Source of the DNA: Thiodiazotropha sp040793985
GTDB lineage: Bacteria; Pseudomonadota; Gammaproteobacteria; Chromatiales; Chromatiaceae
Direction of reading: 5' to 3'
DNA length: 64,000 bases
Assembly: GCA_040793985.1 (NCBI GenBank)
Contig: JBFNJI010000009.1
Span: 62,001 to 126,000, forward strand
Part shown: positions 8,852-16,928 of the stretch, piece after piece
Position numbering within the stretch: position 1 is the first letter of the stretch
Layout: every line of letters begins with the position of its first letter
Translations under genes and position numbers: made by a program
The notes under the pieces: model-generated
Database searches by the model: none
Seen by the model: the letters and a program-made list of their open reading frames with translations, nothing else
Told to the model about the DNA's origin: nothing

Positions 8852-9372
8852 GATGCCGCCTCGTCACTAGAATGGGTATGCGCCGCGGCGGCGGGCGGAG
8901 ACACGCTGTCATCTCCGCCTTCATTGGCCGCTGTTTCCACCGCTCGATCCGCGACCGCTTCATCATCGCCTTCGGCCGCTAGATCCGCGGCTTCCGACTT
9001 CCGCGCCTCCTGTTCAAGCCGGTGGCGCAGATCCGCCGTCATTATGTCGCCGAGCTTTTCGAAGCTGGTGAAATCATCCGCGTAGTCATCGAGACCGTCG
9101 CAGACATTGAAAGCCGCGCTGTGAAAGAGCTTGCGCAGCGCCAACTGGCGCAGTTCATCGGATACCCTGGGTGAGAGAAACCCGCTGTAGTCTGAGCTGT
9201 CATCCAGGCTCTCCAGTGCTGGCATATCTTCATCGCCGGGGGGCAGTTCCTCTGCAACCTCCCCATCCCGTTCCTGCGGCAACTGGCGGGCGGCCTGTTT
9301 TCGCTCCGACCAGCGATTGTAGAAACTGCCGCTCTGCTCGGCGGTGATCTCCGGTGAGTCCTCAGATTTCAT
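8848..9372 (-). CDS. DUF3306 family protein of formate dehydrogenase clusters
   Basis: An acidic protein of 174 residues with no signal peptide. The core, FYNRWSERKQAAR near residues 17-29 and LRQLALRKLFHSAAFNVCDGLDDY near 74-97, is the hallmark of DUF3306. The tail is rich in Ala, Asp and Glu and looks disordered. I start it at the ATG at 9372, which overlaps the end of the DUF3305 gene by 11 bases; a longer frame to 9738 only mistranslates that gene. The function is unknown, but the family is nearly confined to formate dehydrogenase loci, usually right after DUF3305. Confidence 0.85.
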   Translation of the reverse strand: MKSEDSPEITAEQSGSFYNRWSERKQAARQLPQERDGEVAEELPPGDEDMPALESLDDSSDYSGFLSPRVSDELRQLALRKLFHSAAFNVCDGLDDYADDFTSFEKLGDIMTADLRHRLEQEARKSEAADLAAEGDDEAVADRAVETAANEGGDDSVSPPAAAAHTHSSDEAAS

Positions 9373-9892
9373 GCCTTTGCGACCTCTTATCCACTGATTT
9401 CCAGTCGTTGCGCTTGCGTTTGCTGCGCTGCTGCGGGGTGTAGTGCTTGAGGACGAAGGCCTCTGTCCAGCGATAAAGCTCTGCGGGAAGAGGTACTGTA
9501 TAGACTGTCTCATCCCCCTCCAGGTAGGCGTGGGCCTCGTCGTAGCTGATGCTGACGAGGAAGGGCTCAGGCTTGCCCTGATCATCCATGTTCGCCACCA
9601 CATAGCAGTAAGGCTGGGACGAAAGCAGGTTGTAGTAGTAGCTTTCACACTCATCCTGGTGCAACTTGAGGGTAAATCCGGTGTAGAGTAGGCGCGTGAC
9701 CGATCCCTCCCGGTGTATCTGGCGCGTCTTGCCGACACTACCCCGTACGGCCTCCCCCGCAGCTATCAAACCGACAGCTTCCCAGCTGCTCTCCAACCAG
9801 GGTGAGTCGCTGGGCGACTGCTGCATGACTACAGATACATTGAATTGAGTAGGGTTATCACTCCCCCGCAAGGGGTCACTTGTTGTCGTCAT
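9362..9892 (-). CDS. DUF3305 family protein of formate dehydrogenase clusters
   Basis: A soluble protein of 176 residues beginning with FNVSVVMQQSPSDSPWLESSWEAVG, whose VVM...PWLES...W pattern is the DUF3305 signature, and ending in a basic tail. No catalytic motif is visible. It is the first gene of the FDH operon, lying about 24 bases after the predicted start of a sigma-54 transcript, and it overlaps the DUF3306 gene. Its role is unknown. The constant pairing with DUF3306 suggests the two proteins act together in cofactor or enzyme maturation. Confidence 0.87.
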   Translation of the reverse strand: MTTTSDPLRGSDNPTQFNVSVVMQQSPSDSPWLESSWEAVGLIAAGEAVRGSVGKTRQIHREGSVTRLLYTGFTLKLHQDECESYYYNLLSSQPYCYVVANMDDQGKPEPFLVSISYDEAHAYLEGDETVYTVPLPAELYRWTEAFVLKHYTPQQRSKRKRNDWKSVDKRSQRHEI

Positions 9893-9927
9893 GGTTTCAA
9901 ACCTTGGGAGATCTTCGATGCAGATAT

Positions 9928-9943
9928 CGCAAGTTGCATACCA
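9928..9943 (-). promoter_or_regulatory. Sigma-54 type promoter for the formate dehydrogenase operon
   Basis: The minus strand reads TGGTATGCAACTTGCG, with TGG and TTGC boxes eight bases apart as sigma-54 requires. It lies about 36 bases ahead of the DUF3305 ATG. Possible activator sites lie 80-115 bases further upstream (10021-10058). Confidence 0.6.
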
Positions 9944-10020
9944 ACCCGGGGATCAGGCAGGAAACGCGCAAGATCATCATGACGGGAAAAGAATCCACAA
10001 AATGGATAAGGAGAAAATCA

Positions 10021-10067
10021 GGGCAAAATGTCCCGTTCGGGATCACCAAAGTGAGACATTTATGACC
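10021..10067. promoter_or_regulatory. Candidate activator sites between the FDH operon and moaA
   Basis: Two elements recur in the tupA/regulator intergenic region. The first is GGGCAAAATGTCCC (10021-10034), nearly the same as GGGTCAAAATGACCC at 20571. The second is a TGAGACA element with a downstream ATGACC (10052-10067), matched in inverted form at 20608-20621. A TCCCG-TT-CGGGA inverted repeat (10031-10042) overlaps the first. Their spacing from the sigma-54 promoter fits enhancer sites for an NtrC-family activator. The binding protein is inferred. Confidence 0.45.
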
Positions 10068-10139
10068 AGTTGTCACACTCTCGTGTCAGCCCAGATGCCC
10101 ATCCCGATCCCGGAGCGGCGTACCTGCCACGCCACCGGC

Positions 10140-10330
10140 CGATCCTCATTGTCGTGGTTGCCGGCCGGGGCGGTGACCGGCAAGCGTCGCTCTAGCGACC
10201 TCCAGGCCCCGTCGGCAGAGGCCTCCAATCCGAGAGGGGGGTGCAGATCTCCCGAGCGCTACTGCCTGGGCTTTGATACCTCCTGGCCGTGTCATGGTCC
10301 GGTTGACTGCGGTAGGTACGTTATTTGCGT
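10140..10330 (+). promoter_or_regulatory. GC-rich structured leader of moaA
   Basis: The 200 bases before moaA hold several potential RNA helices. One is GTCGC-TCTA-GCGAC at 10186-10199. Another is a longer-range pairing of CCAGGC (10202-10207) with GCCTGG (10264-10269). There are also repeated GCCGG/CCGGC arms near 10160-10183. Molybdenum-cofactor RNA motifs occur at this place in other gammaproteobacteria, but I cannot confirm the consensus by eye. No protein-coding frame here looks real. Confidence 0.3.
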
Positions 10331-10342
10331 AGGGAACCTGAG

Positions 10343-11383
10343 ATGCCCCCAATGAGAAGAAGCGTGAACAAAGCGAGCCCCAAACAACAGATCCCCTCCC
10401 CGTTGATCGATCGTTTCAACAGACGCATCAACTACCTGCGGATTTCTGTCACCGATCGCTGCGACCTGCGCTGTGTCTACTGCATGGCGGAGGATATGGA
10501 GTTCGTGCCCCGCTCCCAGTTGTTGACACTGGAAGAGCTGTATCGGGTGGGCAGAGCGTTTGTCGAAATGGGTGTGAGGAAAATCCGCATTACCGGCGGC
10601 GAACCCCTGACCAGGCGCGGGGTGATGCAGCTCTTCGAGACCCTTGGTGAACTGCAAGGCCTGGACGATCTGACCCTGACAACCAATGGTACTCTCCTCG
10701 GACGCTATGCCCAGGCCTTGAAAGACGCGGGAGTGACACGGGTCAACATCAGCCTCGACTCCCTCAGGGAAGAGCGCTTTCGCCGGATAACCCGGATCGG
10801 CGATATCCACCGTACCCTGGCCGGTATCGACGCCGCCCTCAAGGTCGGGTTCAAACGGGTCAAGATCAACTCGGTGATCATGAAAAACCGCAACCATGAC
10901 GAGATACATGCCCTGGTTGCCTTCGCCGAGGAGCGGGGCATGGACATCAGCTTCATCGAGGAGATGCCGCTCGGAGAGACCGGCGATCACGACCGCGGGG
11001 AGCTCTACTACGCCAGCCACCAAGTGCTCGAGCAGCTGCAGCAACGTTATAAACTGCTGCCCACCACCGAAACCACCGGCGGACCGGCACGCTACTACCG
11101 GATCGATGCGAGCGATACGAGGATCGGTTTCATCTCCCCCCACAGCCATAACTTCTGTGAACACTGCAACCGGGTACGCCTTACCGCTGAGGGCCGGCTG
11201 TTGCTCTGTCTCGGACAGGAGCATTCGGTGGACCTGCGCCGCGTGGTGCGAGCCAACCCACTGGATGACGAGCCCTTGCGTCAGGCGATCATCGACGCCA
11301 TGGAGATTAAACCCAAGGGGCACGAGTTCGATCTGACCGCGAAACCGGTGCTGTTCCGCCACATGAACGTAACCGGTGGTTGA
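10343..11383 (+). CDS. moaA: GTP 3',8-cyclase MoaA
   Basis: A radical-SAM enzyme of 346 residues for the first step of molybdopterin synthesis, rearranging GTP toward cyclic pyranopterin with MoaC. The N-terminal radical-SAM motif is CDLRCVYC (about residues 39-46). ITGGEPL and LTTNGTLL follow, and the C-terminal cluster site is in FCEHCNRVRLTAEGRLLLC. It ends with VTGG, close to the GG tail MoaA needs. I chose the ATG at 10343, eight bases after AGGG; a TTG at 10325 and an ATG at 10352 are alternatives. It is first in an operon with fdhD and a regulator. Confidence 0.95.
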   Translation: MPPMRRSVNKASPKQQIPSPLIDRFNRRINYLRISVTDRCDLRCVYCMAEDMEFVPRSQLLTLEELYRVGRAFVEMGVRKIRITGGEPLTRRGVMQLFETLGELQGLDDLTLTTNGTLLGRYAQALKDAGVTRVNISLDSLREERFRRITRIGDIHRTLAGIDAALKVGFKRVKINSVIMKNRNHDEIHALVAFAEERGMDISFIEEMPLGETGDHDRGELYYASHQVLEQLQQRYKLLPTTETTGGPARYYRIDASDTRIGFISPHSHNFCEHCNRVRLTAEGRLLLCLGQEHSVDLRRVVRANPLDDEPLRQAIIDAMEIKPKGHEFDLTAKPVLFRHMNVTGG

Positions 11384-11392
11384 GAGAGGATT

Positions 11393-12277
11393 ATGCAGGG
11401 AGTAGAGACACAACAGCGTCCCATGATGTCAGATGCGGGACTCAACGCCGCGGTGGAGGCGGTCGCGATCGACGAATATGGCGAGGTCAGAGCGGGCCAT
11501 GTGGCCGCGGAAAGGGCGCTGACCCTCTACCTGGACAAGCAGGAACTGGTCACCCTGATGACCCTGGGCACCCGTCCGGAAATGCTGGTGCTTGGGTGGC
11601 TGCGCAACCAACGGCTGGTAGAAAGTATCGACCAGATAAAGGTGATTCAGGTCGATTGGGAGACCGATTCCGTTGCGGTCACCACCCACCGGGGCGTGCA
11701 GGGGATCGAGGAGAAGATGGCACGCAAAACCGTTACCACCGGCTGTGGCCAGGGCACGGTCTTCGGTGATCTGATGGACGACCTGGAAAAGATCGAACTG
11801 CCACGGCGGAGCATACGCCAGTCGGTGATCTACTCCTTGCTGCAGATGCTCAACGAGCACAACCAGGTCTATCAGCGGGCTGGGGCCGTGCACGGCTGCG
11901 CCCTCTGCAGCGAGCAAACTATTCATACCTTCGTCGAGGATGTAGGCCGGCATAACGCCGTCGATGCCATCGCCGGCCAGATGTGGCTCGAGGCTATCGA
12001 TGGCTACGACAAGATCTTCTATACCACAGGCAGACTCACCTCCGAAATGGTTATCAAGGTCGCACAGATGGGAGTACCGATCCTGCTCTCCCGTTCCGGG
12101 ATCACACAGATGGGTTTGGAGTTGGCGAAAAAGGTCGGCGTCACCCTCATCGCCCGCGCCAAGGGTAGGCATTTCCTGGTCTATAACGGTGCGGAACAGG
12201 TCAGTTTCGATGCGGTGCCGAAGCCGCGTGCGCCGGGTTGGGGTTCACGACATGTCAGTCAGATCAAAAACCGATAG
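11393..12277 (+). CDS. fdhD: Formate dehydrogenase accessory sulfurtransferase FdhD
   Basis: A protein of 294 residues that passes sulfur from a cysteine desulfurase to the molybdenum/tungsten cofactor of formate dehydrogenase, which is inactive without it. The redox CxxC loop appears as HGCALCS near residue 167. EDVGRHNAVD and the later YTTGRLTSEMV and SRSG segments are standard for FdhD. It lies nine bases after moaA and 12 bases before the regulator gene. Its place here, away from fdhA but divergent from the FDH operon, ties the two transcripts together. Confidence 0.95.
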   Translation: MQGVETQQRPMMSDAGLNAAVEAVAIDEYGEVRAGHVAAERALTLYLDKQELVTLMTLGTRPEMLVLGWLRNQRLVESIDQIKVIQVDWETDSVAVTTHRGVQGIEEKMARKTVTTGCGQGTVFGDLMDDLEKIELPRRSIRQSVIYSLLQMLNEHNQVYQRAGAVHGCALCSEQTIHTFVEDVGRHNAVDAIAGQMWLEAIDGYDKIFYTTGRLTSEMVIKVAQMGVPILLSRSGITQMGLELAKKVGVTLIARAKGRHFLVYNGAEQVSFDAVPKPRAPGWGSRHVSQIKNR

Positions 12278-12289
12278 GGGGGGATTGTG

Positions 12290-13204
12290 ATGGTAGCGGT
12301 GATGTCCCAGGATCAACATGTCTTCATGAACGTCAAACAGGTCGCGGAATATCTGCACCTGAATGAAAAAAAGATCTACGCCCTGGTCAACGAGGAGCGG
12401 ATACCGGCGACCAAGATCACCGGCAAATGGCTCTTCCCCAGAGAACTGGTCGATCGCTGGATGCTCGACTCCGCACACGGCGGACTGATGACCAACAGAC
12501 TGGTGATCGCCGGCAGTGACGATCCGCTGCTCTACCGTTTGATCATGACCTTCGCCAACGAGACAGGCTCCCATGCCCTTATCAGCTACTCCCCGACCGG
12601 AACCCGGCTCGGCCTGGAGTTGCTGCAGGCCAATCGCATCGATGCCTGTGGCATCCACTGGGGCCCCAACGAGGAGAGTCACACGCGTCACCCGGCGCTG
12701 CTGCGCCAATATCCCCAATATCGCCAATGGGTGTTGATACGCCTTTTCCGTCGTGAGCAGGGATTGATGGTAAGCCGCAGGATCGAACAACGGATGCTGA
12801 AACCGGAAAACCTGTTCGACCATGAGTTCCGTTGGACCATGCGACAGAGCGGCGCCGGTGCACAACGTTTTCTGCTCGAGGTACTCAGTAACTACGGTAC
12901 CAGCGCTGAAAAACTGAATGCCGTCGGCACCGCCCTCTCGGAGCGCGAGGCTGCCGCGAGCATCGCCATGGACCAGGCGGATGTTGCCCCGGGAGCCCGC
13001 GCCGCCGCCAACGAATACGGCCTCGCATTCATCCCCTTCGGCTGGGAATCGTTCGACCTGACACTGCCGCGCAGTATCTGGTTCCGGCGCCTGTTCCAGG
13101 ACCTCATCGGGCGCCTGCGTTCTTCCGAATCCAGTGCCATGGCAAAGGAACTGAGCGGTTATGACCTGCGTGAGACGGGAGAGCTTGTCTGGGGAGACGA
13201 GTAG
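12290..13204 (+). CDS. HTH regulator with periplasmic-binding-protein-like (molybdate-type) domain
   Basis: A protein of 304 residues. Residues about 14-60 form an excisionase/MerR-like helix-turn-helix (VKQVAEYLHLNEKKIYALV). The rest resembles the PBP_like_2 domain related to molybdate- and tungstate-binding proteins (LVIAGSDDPLLYRLIM onward). Such proteins are thought to sense oxyanions and regulate molybdenum or tungsten enzymes. The ATG at 12290 follows AGGGGGGG with six bases between; a GTG directly before it is possible. Being third in the moaA operon, it may control the FDH or tup genes or its own operon. The ligand is not shown by the sequence. Confidence 0.75.
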   Translation: MVAVMSQDQHVFMNVKQVAEYLHLNEKKIYALVNEERIPATKITGKWLFPRELVDRWMLDSAHGGLMTNRLVIAGSDDPLLYRLIMTFANETGSHALISYSPTGTRLGLELLQANRIDACGIHWGPNEESHTRHPALLRQYPQYRQWVLIRLFRREQGLMVSRRIEQRMLKPENLFDHEFRWTMRQSGAGAQRFLLEVLSNYGTSAEKLNAVGTALSEREAAASIAMDQADVAPGARAAANEYGLAFIPFGWESFDLTLPRSIWFRRLFQDLIGRLRSSESSAMAKELSGYDLRETGELVWGDE

Positions 13205-13333
13205 TTGGTGAAAACCCACCTCGTTACCCACTATACTCACTCATGAGATGGGAAAAGTAGATCCCGAGTCAAGGATATGTTTTTGAGCCTGGCTCATGCT
13301 ATGGCCGTGTGGAGTGGTTAAACAGACAAACCG

Positions 13334-13765
13334 ATGAAGAGCGGCTATCTCACACTGGAGACTCATCCCGAACATCAGGGTATGGTGCGTGTCCTTGTCA
13401 AGGACGAGTTGCCCAACACCCAAGACGCCAGTTTCGGCTCACAAGTCCGCTACATAGCCCGCTTCAACGATATCGAAGCCGGGCAGATGCACCTGCACAA
13501 CATGATGCACAATCACCTGGTCAATCTGGAGAACCATATCTATAGCATCGACCTGAACAAGGCGATTGCCGCCATCGAAGCCGACGATCTCAATCACGCA
13601 CGGGTGTGGATAGACCCATCGCTGAGCGAGAACGACAAGAGCCTCATCGAGCAGCAGACCTCCAAGTTCAGACTGCGTCATAAACGGTGGAACAGTTTTT
13701 GGTTTTTTGTAGGCGGTTTCTTCATACTCCTGTTCTTTATCATGAGTACCATTGGTCCTATTTAA
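13334..13765 (+). CDS. Conserved-looking tail-anchored protein of unknown function
   Basis: A protein of 143 residues that I do not recognise. The first 115 residues are soluble and histidine-rich in the middle (MHLHNMMHNH near residue 55). One hydrophobic helix (about 122-140, WFFVGGFFILLFFIM) ends the protein, so it is probably anchored by its tail with the bulk in the cytoplasm. The codon use matches its neighbours and the reading frame is clean. No clear ribosome site precedes the ATG. It stands alone between the moaA operon and oppositely directed genes. Confidence 0.6.
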   Translation: MKSGYLTLETHPEHQGMVRVLVKDELPNTQDASFGSQVRYIARFNDIEAGQMHLHNMMHNHLVNLENHIYSIDLNKAIAAIEADDLNHARVWIDPSLSENDKSLIEQQTSKFRLRHKRWNSFWFFVGGFFILLFFIMSTIGPI

Positions 13766-13780
13766 GCGCATGCGTACAGC

Positions 13781-13813
13781 GATATCGCGCACCTCTTGGT
13801 GGCGCGGGATATC
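13781..13813. terminator. Hairpin after the tail-anchored protein gene
   Basis: GATATCGCGC with ACC pairs with GGT and GCGCGGGATATC around a short TCTT loop. No run of T follows on either strand, so as a terminator it would be weak or factor-dependent. Confidence 0.35.
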
Positions 13814-13878
13814 TGACAGTACGGAGTGACGGCATCTCACGATCCCGCCAGGCGTGAAGCCTCCTCACAAAGGCGAGA

Positions 13879-14274
13879 TCAACCGCCAGCCACGCTCCTG
13901 GCATACTCTTGATAGGCAGGAATCGCTATTGCAGCCACAATACCGAGGATTGCCATACCCGCGAACGCCAGCCCCCAGATAGACCAAAGACGCTGCACTC
14001 TTTGAAAGTGCTCGACGCTCTCCCAGCGCTTGTTCCTCCAGGCCCACTCCCGTCCCTTCACACCCAGGACGATAACCATCACGAATCCAATATAGGGTAT
14101 GAGGGCCAACAGACCTATCCAGGTCCTGTTTCCGATGGCCCAAATCCAGTTGAACATAAATGCCCCCCAACTCCATCCCCTGACACCCTCAGGGATCTCC
14201 GCAGCATTCCCCATACCTGAACTGTTTTCCCCGGTAGACAAGTCGGCTTCAGGTGTAGAATAAATATCATCCAT
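13879..14274 (-). CDS. Small membrane protein with pilin-like C-terminal segment
   Basis: A protein of 131 residues. An acidic N-terminus is followed by WSWGAFMFNWIWAIGNRTWIG, typical of small DUF2628-like membrane proteins, and two or three hydrophobic helices. The last 28 residues (ILGIVAAIAIPAYQEYARS) look like the conserved start of a type IV pilin or prepilin, but here at the C-terminal end and without the leader. It is not in an operon with other pilus genes. I do not know the function. Confidence 0.65.
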   Translation of the reverse strand: MDDIYSTPEADLSTGENSSGMGNAAEIPEGVRGWSWGAFMFNWIWAIGNRTWIGLLALIPYIGFVMVIVLGVKGREWAWRNKRWESVEHFQRVQRLWSIWGLAFAGMAILGIVAAIAIPAYQEYARSVAGG

Positions 14275-14327
14275 AGTTAACTACCTTGTTTTGTTCGAAC
14301 AGGACTGGCGCCGAACGGAAATGCTCA

Positions 14328-14768
14328 CTATATGCCGAGAAACCGTACCGCCACCCTGCGCTCTCTCGGACCATCCATTTCAAGCAACAGGATCGATTGA
14401 TACTGACCGAGCACCAGCTCACCGTTCGCGATTGAGACCACCTCACCGTTTCCGATCATCATCGCTATCAAATGCGAATGCGCATTCTTCGGCTCATCGG
14501 GGGGTATATTTACACGAAGGTGCAAGTCGTCGTGCTTGTACGCCTCTCCCGGTGGCGCAGCCGACAAGAAGAAATTGCGGATATCTTCAAAAAGCCGTTC
14601 TTCGTTTTCATTGACCGACAGCGCACAGGTTGTATGCAGGGAGGTAAGTGTCACCATGCCTTGCAACAGTCCCGAATCTGCGAGCAGGGCTTTGACATTC
14701 TCTGTGATATCGACCACTTCGAATGAATCGCGCGTGGATATTTCCAGTTCTTTGTAATAACCAATCAT
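14328..14768 (-). CDS. yjbQ: YjbQ/UPF0047 family protein
   Basis: A protein of 146 residues of the YjbQ family, small trimeric enzymes with secondary thiamine-phosphate synthase activity reported for the E. coli member. The conserved SLHTTCALSVNENE (residues about 43-56) and HSHLIAMMIG and LGQYQSILLLEMDGPR motifs are all present. The length is normal for the family. It begins at an ATG at 14768 and stands alone on the minus strand. Whether thiamine synthesis is its real role in the cell is not known. Confidence 0.9.
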   Translation of the reverse strand: MIGYYKELEISTRDSFEVVDITENVKALLADSGLLQGMVTLTSLHTTCALSVNENEERLFEDIRNFFLSAAPPGEAYKHDDLHLRVNIPPDEPKNAHSHLIAMMIGNGEVVSIANGELVLGQYQSILLLEMDGPRERRVAVRFLGI

Positions 14769-14871
14769 AGGCTGTTTCTTGAGTTGATCTATTTCAAAAT
14801 CCCTGTCGTGTTTACAGATTTCATCTGCAACCGGACCTGTATCGATTAATTCGGTTTCTTACATGGCAATT

Positions 14872-15243
14872 CTAAATAAACGCATGGACGATAAATGCAC
14901 CAAACACTGATGCAAGGATACCACCCACACGACCATATGGCTCTGAAAAAGAGAGTGCCCATGAGATTAATCGTTTGAAGTTGGTGCGCCCTATCGATGC
15001 CAAAACAGTGGCGGCTATAATTGACAGCCAACCGATAACTTCAATTGCTAAAGGATATCTGGACAATTCAGATTGGAATACCAACAAGACCCCGAGAATC
15101 AACCGCACAGCCACCGCAACAACATGAAGATAGAGTTTGTCTGAATTCTCCCGAAGAGGAGCCAATACAGTTGCCGGAATTATCGAGATGATGATCCCGG
15201 CCAGGAAAATCAGCAAACCGAATACTATTATGATTTGGAGCAT
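14872..15243 (-). CDS. Small four-helix membrane protein, function unknown
   Basis: A very hydrophobic protein of 123 residues with about four transmembrane helices, at residues 4-24, 40-58, 66-85 and 103-122. It has short charged loops and no catalytic motif that I can see. A purine-rich sequence lies before the ATG at 15243. The 5' end is 94 bases from the remains of a glyoxalase-family gene, so the pair may once have been read together. I cannot assign a family. Confidence 0.6.
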   Translation of the reverse strand: MLQIIIVFGLLIFLAGIIISIIPATVLAPLRENSDKLYLHVVAVAVRLILGVLLVFQSELSRYPLAIEVIGWLSIIAATVLASIGRTNFKRLISWALSFSEPYGRVGGILASVFGAFIVHAFI

Positions 15244-15337
15244 GCTTATTCCCAGTTAACCACAAAATAGAGCGCCAGAGCGCTTCGGCGTAGAGACCAA
15301 GCCCGGGAGACCAGCTTTGATGCGACTGTATTGAGAC

Positions 15338-15511
15338 AACATCGGACCAGACCGCGAACTCGTTCTCACTCGGTTGGGTAAAATGAAAACGACGCCCACA
15401 TGGAAACGAAAAGAGCTGTTTTACAATCGTACCGCTCGCCTGTTGGACCTTTACCAGTGTGTTTTCCAGATCTGCACTGTAGAATACTATGGGCGCGGAA
15501 CCTAACAGCAA
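15338..15511 (-). pseudogene. Fragment of a glyoxalase/VOC family gene (C-terminal part)
   Basis: Minus-strand translation of 15511-15338 gives an unmistakable VOC-domain end: SADLENTLVKVQQASGTIVK, then SFPCGRRFHFTQPSENEFAVWSD. These match the usual VEATLAKVEAAGG and GRRFHFTDPSGNELAVWS pattern of glyoxalase/bleomycin-resistance-like proteins. Nothing corresponding to the first half (about 70 residues) is found upstream, where moaB begins. The frame then runs into unrelated sequence. This is a gene remnant, probably left after a deletion. Confidence 0.7.
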
Positions 15512-15526
15512 ACCTCACATACATCG

Positions 15527-16048
15527 CTATCGCTCGCGCAATCTAGGCATCAGCTCCACAAGATTGCAGGGGCGCGTCCTATAGTCGAGCTGGGCCGAGA
15601 TCAGTTTGCTCCAGCCGTCCATGCAGGCGCCGGTGGAGCCGGGCAGGCAGAAGATGAAGCTGCCGTTGGCGACACCGGCCAGGGTCCTCGACTGCAGGGT
15701 GGAAGTACCGATGGTCTCGTAGGAGAGAACGCGGAACATCTCGCCGAAACCGTCGATCACCTTGTCGAGCAGGGGCGATACCGCCTCCGGTGTACCGTCC
15801 CTGCCGGTGAGGCCGGTGCCGCCGGTGGTGATCGCAATCTGGATGTCCCCATCCGCGATCCATTTGGAGACCACTTCGCGGATGCGGTAGACATCATCGG
15901 GGACGATCACCTTGTCGGCCAGCCTGTGCCCCGCCTCCTCGAGCAGCGCCTTCAGCGTCAGACCCGACTTGTCGGTCTCTTCCGTTCTGGTGTCAGATAC
16001 GGTAAGCACGGCGATATTCAAGGGTATGAACTGTCTTTCTTCGCTCAT
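15527..16048 (-). CDS. moaB: Molybdopterin adenylyltransferase-like MoaB
   Basis: A protein of 173 residues of the MoaB/MogA family, which activates molybdopterin by adenylation before metal insertion by MoeA. Characteristic motifs are AVLTVSDTR (about residues 13-21), ITTGGTGLTGRDGTPEA (about 73-89) and FCLPGSTGAC. The length and the LPGS-TGAC end fit MoaB better than the longer eukaryotic forms. It stands apart from the mobA-moeA operon but completes the set of late cofactor genes present in this window (moaA, moaB, mobA, mobB, moeA). Confidence 0.93.
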   Translation of the reverse strand: MSEERQFIPLNIAVLTVSDTRTEETDKSGLTLKALLEEAGHRLADKVIVPDDVYRIREVVSKWIADGDIQIAITTGGTGLTGRDGTPEAVSPLLDKVIDGFGEMFRVLSYETIGTSTLQSRTLAGVANGSFIFCLPGSTGACMDGWSKLISAQLDYRTRPCNLVELMPRLRER

Positions 16049-16099
16049 TGGTCTTATCTCCTTTGGCAGATTATCTTTGTTTTAAGGTTTGTAAAAATG

Positions 16100-16318
16100 T
16101 AGTGTGCGACTCGCCGCACCCTTTATTCGTTCCCGCACAGAAGCGTGGAAATAATGCGTAGGCAGGGGCCCTGCCCCATCAAACGGTTTTGGCATTGGTC
16201 TGATTGGCGGGGCATGGCCTCACCCCACACATCAATCGTACCTTGGCAGTACATTGAATGGTGCGGCAAGCCGCACCCTACAAGAGATATTTGCGTTCAT
16301 TCGCGTTTATTTGCGGAC
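16100..16318. repeat. Dispersed repeat module, copy 1
   Basis: This non-coding stretch shares blocks with 37809-38020. They include GGTGCGGCAAGCCGCACC (16260-16277), itself an inverted repeat, with its ATTGAATG left flank, and a 30-base block at 16289-16318 that matches 26 of 30 bases at 37992-38021. A CGTTCCCGCAC...GCGTGG hairpin-like block is shared too, though degenerate here. The last nine codons of the HD-domain gene lie inside the repeat. Confidence 0.6.
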
Positions 16319-16857
16319 TCATCCCCGGGCCTCTTCGCATAGACCTGGTCGAAGATCGCCTCGAGGCTTTCGTGGGTGCCTCTGAGCCCGTCGATCACCT
16401 CCTTGGCCCAATCGAAGTAGGCCTGCATTCTCTGCAGTGACCAGCCGGCGGGCGGGCTCCTGTTGATATCCCTGAGGTTGGCTATCTTGTCCGCCAGCTT
16501 GACCAGCCTCGCCTTGTACGACAGTCCCGGCGCATGTTTGATCTGCATCGCCTTGCGCTCCATCTTCGTCAGGGTGCCGTCATCGGTCACCTCCATCACA
16601 ATGCCCGCGATGGTGGCACCGAACTCCGCCTCGATCTCCTCCACCGTGGTATCGGTATCCTCGATGGTATCGTGCAGAAGTGCGGCTATCAGGGTCTCAA
16701 GATCGGTGATTTCGCCTTCATTGACCAGTATATCCACCAGAGTGATGGGATGGTTGATATAGGGGGAGGCCTCGATATCCTTGCGCCGCTGATGGCGATG
16801 CTTTTGGGTTGCGAATGCAAGTGTTTTTATCAGTTGTTTCAGATCCTGGTTATTCAT
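16297..16857 (-). CDS. Small stand-alone HD-domain (p)ppGpp hydrolase-like protein
   Basis: A protein of 186 residues resembling the hydrolase half of RelA/SpoT and Mesh1-type small alarmone hydrolases. Visible are the first metal histidine in TQKHRHQRRK, YINHPITLVDIL, the HD motif in AALLHDTIEDTD (about residues 62-73) and the later VKLADKIANLRDI. It has no synthetase, TGS or ACT domain. It would degrade the stringent alarmone, but that has not been shown for this protein. The C-terminal residues come from the dispersed repeat described at 16100. Confidence 0.8.
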   Translation of the reverse strand: MNNQDLKQLIKTLAFATQKHRHQRRKDIEASPYINHPITLVDILVNEGEITDLETLIAALLHDTIEDTDTTVEEIEAEFGATIAGIVMEVTDDGTLTKMERKAMQIKHAPGLSYKARLVKLADKIANLRDINRSPPAGWSLQRMQAYFDWAKEVIDGLRGTHESLEAIFDQVYAKRPGDESANKRE

Positions 16858-16928
16858 ACTTCTTCTTGGATTGTCTATTCAATTCATGGAGTCTGCAGTC
16901 CGCACCTGTTTAGAGGTTCTCCCCCGGG

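Noticed and set aside
8848..9738. Longer start for the DUF3306 gene
   Set aside because: The extra 122 residues are an out-of-frame translation of the DUF3305 gene.
10292..11413. 373-residue open frame antisense to moaA
   Set aside because: MoaA on the other strand has every family motif; the antisense product does not resemble any protein.
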